Positions 26,901-33,341 of a DNA stretch of 33,341 nucleotides are shown one piece after another (position 1 is the first letter of the stretch; each line of letters starts with the position of its first letter). The DNA lies in contig VXUF01000116.1 of NCBI GenBank assembly GCA_009837085.1, forward strand, positions 1 through 33,341, in the 5' to 3' direction. The position numbers were made by a program, and so were the translations under genes. Under the pieces are notes generated by a model. That model did no database searches and was not told the DNA's origin. It saw nothing but the letters and a program-made list of their open reading frames with translations. Origin of the DNA: Holophagales bacterium (GTDB taxonomy: Bacteria > Acidobacteriota > Thermoanaerobaculia > Multivoradales > Multivoraceae).

Positions 26901-28031
26901 ATGCGCCGGTTTGCGGCACCTACGCTGATCGCCCTCTGGATCGTCGGTTCGGCGCCCTTTCTGGGTCGCCTCACCCGGTGGATTCAGGAAGATGTCGACC
27001 GTTCGCTTCTGGTGATCGTGCCGACGATCCTGTTCTGGGGCGCGGTTGCGGCCGTCGTGGTTTGGGTGGTTCGCTCGGCACGACGCCTGCGGCGGAAGAA
27101 CTGGATCGCGATGGCGCTCGGTCTGCTCTGGGCGGCCGTCCAGGCGACGGCGCTCGCCCGCGGACGTCCGGAGGAATCCGCCCTCGAGCGGATGCACCTT
27201 GTGCTCTACGGAGTCGTCGCTCTGCTGCTCTACCGGGCGTTGCTCCGGGGCGGTCGGTCGGCCGTCGCGGCCGCCTTTTCGGCCGCCGTTCTGACGTCGC
27301 TCGTCGGGCTGGCCGACGAGTTCGTCCAGTGGCTGGTCTGGGTCCGCGCCGGCGACTTCTACGACTGCCTGCTGAACGCCTCGGCCGCCGGCTGCGGGGT
27401 CGTCTTCGGGGCGGGCCTGTTCGGATTCGACACCCAGGCCCCGTCTCTCCAGGAACGCCGCGCGATTGCCGTCCTGTGGGTCGTCCTCGCCGTGGCGTCG
27501 GTCGGCCTCGTCGGCCTGACGAACCTCGGCCACCGGATCAGCGACCCGGAACTCGGCAGCTTCCGCAGCTACTACAGCGCCGGGCAACTCGAGCGCCTGA
27601 ACCAGAACCGGACCGCCCGCTGGCCCGCGAAGCAGCCGCCGACGCCGCCCTTCCAGCCCTGGCACATCGAGGACCACTTCCTGTCCGAGGCCGCCTGGCA
27701 CGTCCAGGCCCGCAACGAAGCCTTCGACGCGGAGGACTGGCCGACCGCCGCGGCCGAACAGGCGATTCTCAGCCGCTACTACCCGGCCGTGCTGGAAGAA
27801 GTCCGGAATCCCGACGGCAACCTGCGCCACGCCTTTCCGCCGGACCGGGTGCAGCGTCTCCAGCGGGAGGGCGTTGTCCCCGTACCGACTTACGAGAGTG
27901 CTGCGGGCGGCAACAGGATCTGGATCTGGCCGGGCTTCGTGGCACCTGCCTTCTTTCTTCTCTCCCTCCTCGTCGCGGTTCCTCTGTTCATAGTCCGGCC
28001 GTCGCGCGGCACATCCGCGAACACTCTCTAG
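26901..28031 (+). CDS. VanZ-like membrane protein with C-terminal extension
   Basis: ATG 26901; ERMHLVLYGVVALLLYRALL...VGLADEFVQWLVWVRAGDFYDCLLNASAAGCGVVFGAGLF is VanZ-like. Confidence 0.72.
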   Translation: MRRFAAPTLIALWIVGSAPFLGRLTRWIQEDVDRSLLVIVPTILFWGAVAAVVVWVVRSARRLRRKNWIAMALGLLWAAVQATALARGRPEESALERMHLVLYGVVALLLYRALLRGGRSAVAAAFSAAVLTSLVGLADEFVQWLVWVRAGDFYDCLLNASAAGCGVVFGAGLFGFDTQAPSLQERRAIAVLWVVLAVASVGLVGLTNLGHRISDPELGSFRSYYSAGQLERLNQNRTARWPAKQPPTPPFQPWHIEDHFLSEAAWHVQARNEAFDAEDWPTAAAEQAILSRYYPAVLEEVRNPDGNLRHAFPPDRVQRLQREGVVPVPTYESAAGGNRIWIWPGFVAPAFFLLSLLVAVPLFIVRPSRGTSANTL

Positions 28032-28048
28032 GGTCCGCCAGTGCGGTC

Positions 28049-28116
28049 GCCGCTTTCGCGGCGCGTCTTTCTGGCCGCCTTCGGCGGCAGCCGGCGGGGA
28101 CGCCGGCGCACCCAGT
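28049..28116 (-). repeat. Structured repeat family 1, copy G
   Basis: GCCGC-TTTC-GCGGC (28049-28062), GCCGCC-TTC-GGCGGC (28074-28088), then CCGGCGGGGACGCCGGCGCACCCAGT. Confidence 0.88.
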
Positions 28117-28130
28117 GTGCAACGACGTCC

Positions 28131-28313
28131 AGTCTTGCGGCTGGGTCCGGAGGGAGGGTCCCGGCGGGCTAGAGACGAGCGACTGCCCACGTTGCTGCAT
28201 CAACCGACATCGAGTCGGAGCGAAGTCGACCGAAGCGAACCCCCATCCCTCCACTTACCAAGAGGGGGTGAGCGTCCGTCCGGGACCCTCCCCTCCGGGC
28301 CCAGCCGCAGACG
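28131..28313. repeat. ~185-bp inverted-repeat element (arms about 28-29 nt, loop about 115 nt)
   Basis: 28137-28164 GCGGCTGGGTCCGGAGGGAGGGTCCCGG pairs with 28280-28308 CCGGGACCCTCCCCTCCGGGCCCAGCCGC (one substitution and one 1-nt indel). Confidence 0.82.
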
Positions 28314-28325
28314 GGTCGCCAAGGA

Positions 28326-29435
28326 TCAGTCGCAGCCTTCGCGGGTCTCTTCGATGAGGCCGTCGACGACGGCGTGGAGGTTGCCCTCCTCGGCGCGGGC
28401 GATCTGGCGGTCGGCGCTGGTACCTTCGGCGAGGATCGTGTGGACGTACTCGGCTTCCTTGCGGACGCCGAGTTCGTCGAGCACGTCATCGACGAACTCG
28501 AGGAGTTCCAGGGTCAGGAACCGTAGCGGTACTTCCTCGCCCTTGCCGAAGTCGATCAGCTTGCCGTCGATGCCGTAGCGCATGGCGCGCCATTTGTTCT
28601 CGTAGATCAGGTGGCGCGGATAGCGGCGCCACGCCTGGTTGTTCCTGCGCAACCGGATCAGTTTGGCCACGATCGCCATCAGAAGCGCTGTGAGGCACAG
28701 CGCTTCGTCGATCTTCGTGCACACGTCGCAGACGCGAAACTCGATCGTCGGGAACTTGGGGTGGGGCCGGACGTCCCACCAGATCTGGGTCGGCTCCTCG
28801 ATGCACTTCGTCTGCACCAGGACGTCGACCAGCCGCTCGTACTCGGCATAGGACCGGAGCGAAGGCGGCAGGCCGGAGCGGGGCAGGCTCTCGAAGATCA
28901 CGGACCGATAGGACTTGAGCCCGGTGTCCCGCCCCTGCCAGAGTGGCGAGCTCGTCGACAGCGCCAGTAGGTGGGGAAGGAAGTAGAGCGACTGGTCCAT
29001 GATGTCCATTCGCAGGTTGCGATCGGGAATGCCTATGTGGACGTGCATGCCGAAGATCAGCAGTCGCCGTGCAACGTCGCCGAAGGTCTCCTGCATCGTG
29101 ACGTAGCGCTCCGCCTCCGTGACGTCCTGTTCCTGCCAGGAGGAGAACGGATGGGTGCTGGCGGCCGCGATGCGGAGGCCGTTCCGCGACGCCAGGTGCC
29201 CGATCGAGCGCCGCAGCCGGATGAGCTCCTGGCGGGCCTCGTCGATCGAGCGGCAGACCTCGCTGCCGACCTCGACCTGGCACTGCAACTGCTCCGCCTT
29301 GATCTGCTCCTGGAGCACGATCTGTCCCTGCTCCAGGAACTCCTGGATGAAGGGCTTCAACTCCCGGGTTTCGGGGTCGATGATCTGGTACTCCTCCTCA
29401 ATGCCGATCGTCAGCTCGGGGAGCTTGGTCTGCAT
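28326..29435 (-). CDS. ybdK: Carboxylate-amine ligase, YbdK/GCS2 family
   Basis: ELTIGIEEEYQIIDPETRELKP, CQVEVGSEVCRSIDEARQEL, HVHIGIPDRN, WWDVRPHPKFPTIEFRVCDVCT, ENKWRAMRYGIDGKLIDF. Confidence 0.9.
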   Translation of the reverse strand: MQTKLPELTIGIEEEYQIIDPETRELKPFIQEFLEQGQIVLQEQIKAEQLQCQVEVGSEVCRSIDEARQELIRLRRSIGHLASRNGLRIAAASTHPFSSWQEQDVTEAERYVTMQETFGDVARRLLIFGMHVHIGIPDRNLRMDIMDQSLYFLPHLLALSTSSPLWQGRDTGLKSYRSVIFESLPRSGLPPSLRSYAEYERLVDVLVQTKCIEEPTQIWWDVRPHPKFPTIEFRVCDVCTKIDEALCLTALLMAIVAKLIRLRRNNQAWRRYPRHLIYENKWRAMRYGIDGKLIDFGKGEEVPLRFLTLELLEFVDDVLDELGVRKEAEYVHTILAEGTSADRQIARAEEGNLHAVVDGLIEETREGCD

Positions 29436-29518
29436 GGTTCTTCTCCGGTGTAGGGAGGCCGTCTCCGGGCAGGGATGGAACAAGCGTATCCGGCTGCTTT
29501 GATACCGTGCCTCCCGCG

Positions 29519-31303
29519 ATGAGCCGGCTCGCGACCATTGCCTCGCGTCCGCTCGCTCGCCGCCCGGTTGCAGGCGCTCTGGTCGGCGCGTTCCTGCTCG
29601 GCGTTTCCTGCGCGGGGCCCGAGGCGGTACGAGAAGCTGCTTCGGGACAGTCGTCCTGGGGTCTCGGCGGTACGGCGCCGGCGGCTGAGGGCGCACACGG
29701 CATGGTCGTCAGCGGCCACGGCCTCGCCTCCGACGTCGGCGCCGCGGTTCTGGAACAGGGCGGAAACGCTATCGACGCCGCCGTAGCCGTCGGCTTCGCG
29801 CTCGCCGCGGTCCTGCCCGCCGCCGGCAACATCGGCGGCGGCGGGTTTCTGGTCTATCGGCCGAACGACGGCGAAGTCCGTGCGCTGGACTACCGCGAGA
29901 AGGCGCCGGGTGCGGCGACCCGCGACATGTTCCTGGACGATGAAGGCAAGGTCGCGGAAAGCGCGGTGATCGGCCACCTCGCGGCCGGAGTGCCGGGTTC
30001 GGTGGCGGGTCTCTGGGAGATGCACCGCGCGTACGGATCCCTCCCGTGGAGCGACCTGGTCGCACCGGCGGTCGAGTTGGCCCGGAGCCACGAGATCGAC
30101 GAGCCGCGATCGCGGAGTCTGGAGTCGGCCGCGCCACGCCTCAACCGGTTCCCGGCCAGCGCGATGCAGTTCCTGGTCGACGGCGAGGCGCCGCCGCCGG
30201 GCGCGATGCTGGAACAGCCGGAGCTCGCGGCCACGCTTCAGACCATCGCGGACCAGGGTCCGGACGGCTTCTATCGCGGCCGCGTGGCTGACCTGATCGT
30301 CGCCGAGATGGAGCGGGGCGGGGGACTCATCTCGCACCAGGACCTCGAGGACTACGCGTCGGTGTGGCGCGAACCGGTCGAGGTCGGCTATCGCGGACAC
30401 ACGATCTACTCGATGCCGCCGGTTTCCTCCGGCGGCCTGACCCTGGGCCTGATCCTCAACATCCTCGAGGGCTGGGATCCCCTACCCCCGTTCGGCAGCG
30501 CCGACCTGATTCACCTGGAGGCCGAAGCCATGCGGCTCGCGTTCCGGGACCGGAACACCCTGCTCGGCGACCCGGACTTCGTCGACGTACCGCGCGGGCA
30601 GTTCGAGTCGCAGGACTACGCCGACGGGCTGCGGGCCCGGATCGATCCCGAGAGAGCGCGGCCGCTGCCGCCGATCGAGGTCGCGCCGCCCGCGGAGAGC
30701 ACCGAGACGACCCACTACTCCGTGGTCGACCGCTGGGGCAACGCGGCGTCGGTCACGACGACGATCAACAGCGGCTTCGGCAACGCCGTCACCGTCACCG
30801 GCGCCGGTTTCCTGCTGAACAACGAGATGGACGACTTCGCCGCCTCGCCGGGTCAGCCGAACCAGTTCGGGCTGGTCGAGGGCGAGAACAACGCCATCGT
30901 CCCGGGCAAGCGGATGTTGTCGTCCATGACCCCGAGCATTGTGCTCGACCTCGAGGGCGAACTGATGATGGTCGTCGGCACGCCCGGCGGCCCGACGATC
31001 ATCACCACCGTCTACCACGTGATCTCGAACGTCATCGACCACGGAATGGGGCTGCGGCATGCGGTCGAGAGTCCGCGGGTGCATCACCAGGCGTGGCCGG
31101 ACCGGGTGTTCTACGAGGAAGGCGGTCTTGCCGCCGAGACGCTCGAGGATCTCGCGGCGAGGGGCCACGAGCTCGTCGAGCGCGGCCTGAGCGGGGACGT
31201 GTCCGCGGTCCTGGTAGAGGGGTCGAGCCTGCTTGGCGTGGCGGATCCGCGCCGGGGCGGCGACGTCAGCGCACCAAGAGGAGACGCGCCCGCGGGCGGG
31301 TAG
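29519..31303 (+). CDS. ggt: Gamma-glutamyltransferase
   Basis: AAVLEQGGNAIDAAVAVGFALAAVLPAAGNIGGGGF; catalytic-Thr region ETTHYSVVDRWGNAASVTTTIN; FLLNNEMDDFAASPGQPN; PGKRMLSSMTPSIV. Alternative GTG start at 29507. Confidence 0.92.
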   Translation: MSRLATIASRPLARRPVAGALVGAFLLGVSCAGPEAVREAASGQSSWGLGGTAPAAEGAHGMVVSGHGLASDVGAAVLEQGGNAIDAAVAVGFALAAVLPAAGNIGGGGFLVYRPNDGEVRALDYREKAPGAATRDMFLDDEGKVAESAVIGHLAAGVPGSVAGLWEMHRAYGSLPWSDLVAPAVELARSHEIDEPRSRSLESAAPRLNRFPASAMQFLVDGEAPPPGAMLEQPELAATLQTIADQGPDGFYRGRVADLIVAEMERGGGLISHQDLEDYASVWREPVEVGYRGHTIYSMPPVSSGGLTLGLILNILEGWDPLPPFGSADLIHLEAEAMRLAFRDRNTLLGDPDFVDVPRGQFESQDYADGLRARIDPERARPLPPIEVAPPAESTETTHYSVVDRWGNAASVTTTINSGFGNAVTVTGAGFLLNNEMDDFAASPGQPNQFGLVEGENNAIVPGKRMLSSMTPSIVLDLEGELMMVVGTPGGPTIITTVYHVISNVIDHGMGLRHAVESPRVHHQAWPDRVFYEEGGLAAETLEDLAARGHELVERGLSGDVSAVLVEGSSLLGVADPRRGGDVSAPRGDAPAGG

Positions 31304-31313
31304 CGGGCCGCGA

Positions 31314-33341
31314 ATGAACGGCCGGCGAATCTTCGCCGCGGTGACAGTAGGTCACCTCGGCATCGACATCTTCAACAGCATGGGGCCGGTGCTGCTGGCC
31401 TTCCTCCAGGCGCCGCTCGGTCTCAGCGCGGCCCAGATCGGCCTCGCGGTGGGACTGTTCCAGGTTCTGGCCGGTACCACGCAGCCGGCCTTCGGCTGGT
31501 TGGTCGACCGGATCGGCAGCCGTTTCCTGGGCCCGTTCAGCGTCGCCTTCAACTTCGCCTGCATGGGCCTGGCCGTCGCAGCCGCCGCCGCGACGCAGCG
31601 ATTCGTCCTGTTTCTCATTCCGTTCGCGTTGGCCGCGGTTGCTTCGGGCGCCTTTCATCCGCTGGGGGTGATGCACTCCAGTACGGTGAACCTGGCCCGC
31701 TCGGCCACGTTCACTGCCATCTTCTTCTTCTGCGGTCAGCTCGGGCTGACGACCGGGCCGGTCCTGGCGGGACTGGCTCTCGATCGGGCGGGGTTGAACG
31801 GGATCTACTGGCTCCTGCTCCTCGCGGCGCCCGTGCCGCTGTTCATGGCCTTCGCGATGGGGCCGCGACGGGTTCACCCGGCGCCCGCGACGTCGCAGGC
31901 GAGCGAGGATCGGACCGGCGCCGCCGATGTACGGGCTGGCCGCCGGCGACCCGTGCGTGGCGGCGTCATCGCCCTCCTCGGCCTGGTCTTCGCCAGCCGC
32001 TCCTGGGCCATGTTCGGAACGATGGCGTTCCTGCCCCTCCTGCTGAGTCAGAGGGGATACAGCTCCGTGGCTCAGGGGTCCGCCAGCGCGCTGTTCCTGC
32101 TGGGAGGCGCCGTGACCGCGGTCTTCGCGGGCGCCTGGGCCGATCGTTGGGGTCGCCGGCCGGTCGTCTTCCTGACCACGCTGCTCGGTGCCCTGCTGCT
32201 GGGCGTGCTGCCCGGATCCGGGGGCTGGATCTTCGCCGTCGTACTGCCCTGCGGAGCGCTGCTGGGAGCAGCGCACTCGATCCTGATCGTCATGGCTCAG
32301 GAGTTGCTGCCGTGGCGTCGGGGTCTGGCTTCGGGGACGGCGCTCGGATTCCTGTTCGCGACGGGCGGGATCGCGACCTGGGGTATCGGAGGGCTTGCGG
32401 ATCGCTTCGAACTCGCGTCGGTGTTGCAGGCCGGCGCCGTAGTCGGCCTCGTGTCGGCCTTCGCTTCGCTGCTTCTGCCGAAGCAGGAGCCGACCCGTCT
32501 GGCGGCCGCGCCGGCGGTAACGGCGGTGCTGGTCGCGGCCGTCGTCGGGCTGACCGTGTTGTCTCCGAGCCCCGCCTCGGCGGGTCTGAACGGCGAGATC
32601 AACGGCCAGGTGCGCGACGCGGCCACCGACGCCCCCCTGCCGGGAGCCGAGATCAGGATCACTGGCGATCAATTGCACAGCACCCAGATCGTTCGCGCCG
32701 GTCGCGGCGGCAGCTTCCGGGCGCCCGGTCTGCCGCCGGGCGACTACTACGTCGAGGCGACGATGGACGGCTACGCGACCTCCGTCGTCGAGAACCTGAT
32801 CCTTGTTGTGGGCGGCGTGCTGCGGGTCGACTTTCACATGAGGGCCGGCAGCGCGTCGGCGCTCGACCTCGTCTCCTCGCCCTTGCTCGACGTTGTCACC
32901 GGCAGCGACGGGAACGTGCTCGCAGGTGACGACCTCCGGCTGCTGCCGGGCGCGGTGGCGGCGCTCAACCTGGACCTGGCGTCCGGCCTCGACGCGCTGG
33001 ACCCGGACGTCGCGGTCAACGGCTGGCCGCCCGGCTTCGTCGTCTACCGGATCGACGGACAGGAGAGCGCCCTTCGCGAACCGGGATCGGCCGCCATCGA
33101 TCCTCGCTGGGTGGATCAGGTGCGAGTCTGGACGATGGAACTGGCGGCGACGATGGCCGGGCCCCACATCGACCTGATCACGCGCTCAGGAGGGACCGAC
33201 TGGCGGGTGAACGGCGGCTGGTCGACGGTCGAGCCGCTCGACAACGGCGATCGGCGACCCCAAAGCCAGGAAGCTGGCCGAAAAAAACCCGGCCGGGGCC
33301 TGGGCCCGGGCTCCGCTCTGGCGGTACCATCGATCCGCCAT
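31314..33341 (+). CDS. MFS transporter fused in frame to carboxypeptidase-regulatory-like and TonB-plug-like segments (open to window end)
   Basis: ATG 31314, 676 codons without stop (hence absent from the ORF track). MFS N-part (VGHLGIDIFNSMGPVLLAFLQ..., GAWADRWGRRPVVFLTTL); then signal-peptide-like TAVLVAAVVGLTVLSPSPASAG, GEINGQVRDAATDAPLPGAEIRITG...GGSFRAPGLPPGDYYVEATMDGYAT, then VVYRIDGQE...IDPRWVDQVRVWTMELAATMAGPHIDLITRSGGTDW. Confidence 0.75.
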   Translation, partial: MNGRRIFAAVTVGHLGIDIFNSMGPVLLAFLQAPLGLSAAQIGLAVGLFQVLAGTTQPAFGWLVDRIGSRFLGPFSVAFNFACMGLAVAAAAATQRFVLFLIPFALAAVASGAFHPLGVMHSSTVNLARSATFTAIFFFCGQLGLTTGPVLAGLALDRAGLNGIYWLLLLAAPVPLFMAFAMGPRRVHPAPATSQASEDRTGAADVRAGRRRPVRGGVIALLGLVFASRSWAMFGTMAFLPLLLSQRGYSSVAQGSASALFLLGGAVTAVFAGAWADRWGRRPVVFLTTLLGALLLGVLPGSGGWIFAVVLPCGALLGAAHSILIVMAQELLPWRRGLASGTALGFLFATGGIATWGIGGLADRFELASVLQAGAVVGLVSAFASLLLPKQEPTRLAAAPAVTAVLVAAVVGLTVLSPSPASAGLNGEINGQVRDAATDAPLPGAEIRITGDQLHSTQIVRAGRGGSFRAPGLPPGDYYVEATMDGYATSVVENLILVVGGVLRVDFHMRAGSASALDLVSSPLLDVVTGSDGNVLAGDDLRLLPGAVAALNLDLASGLDALDPDVAVNGWPPGFVVYRIDGQESALREPGSAAIDPRWVDQVRVWTMELAATMAGPHIDLITRSGGTDWRVNGGWSTVEPLDNGDRRPQSQEAGRKKPGRGLGPGSALAVPSIRH
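33281..33310 (-). terminator. Possible rho-independent terminator for a minus-strand gene entering from the right
   Basis: Minus strand: CCCGGGCCCAGGCCCCGGCCGGG followed by TTTTTTT; about 7-bp GC stem with one bulge. Confidence 0.45.

Noticed and set aside
28131-28313. Integron attC site
   Set aside because: Size and inverted-repeat form are reminiscent, but the RYYYAAC/GTTRRRY core sites are not present at the ends and no integrase is seen.
31240-31303. Possible degenerate repeat copy at the ggt 3' end (GACGTCAGCGCACCAAGAGGAGACGCGCC)
   Set aside because: Partial similarity to copy D ends and linker, but the region also fits a normal GGT C-terminus (GVADPRRGG...) and no hairpin pairing is convincing.
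31266-33167. 633-aa minus-strand ORF
   Set aside because: Antisense to the MFS fusion frame; sequence rich in R/Q/E/G with no recognizable domain.
33300-33341. tRNA gene fragment at the right edge
   Set aside because: No T-arm or acceptor pattern could be established; a terminator-like hairpin explains the GC-rich segment better.

Overview
High-GC bacterial window (about 33 kb), possibly Acidobacteriota or a similar environmental/symbiont lineage (inferred from gene content only). It encodes mostly exported catabolic and redox proteins: a DUF1501/PSD1 (DUF1549-LamG-DUF1553) pair, DUF924, a c-type cytochrome, two PQQ-type beta-propeller dehydrogenases, a propeller-DUF3604 protein, a VapBC-like pair, DUF3500, an Nramp-family transporter, a GH43-like lipoprotein, three amidohydrolase-fold proteins, a TolB-like propeller, a Rieske oxygenase, a sterol C-24 methyltransferase-like enzyme, a VanZ-like protein, a YbdK-type carboxylate-amine ligase, gamma-glutamyltransferase, and an MFS-TonB-receptor-like fusion that runs off the right edge. 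Main points for follow-up: (1) a two-gene cassette pairing an SMT/ERG6-like methyltransferase with a Neverland/KshA-type Rieske oxygenase, a candidate bacterial sterol-modification module; (2) a family of at least seven structured intergenic repeats (core ACTGGGTGCGCCGGCGTCCCCGCCGGC) with compensatory stem changes and GAA/GNRA-like loops, which in places extend or supply coding sequence; (3) a tandem amidohydrolase pair in which one paralog has lost all recognizable metal ligands; (4) an in-frame MFS + carboxypeptidase-regulatory + TonB-plug-like fusion; (5) a ~185-bp inverted-repeat element of a second family. Calls rest on reading the sequence and the supplied ORF track; no searches were run.
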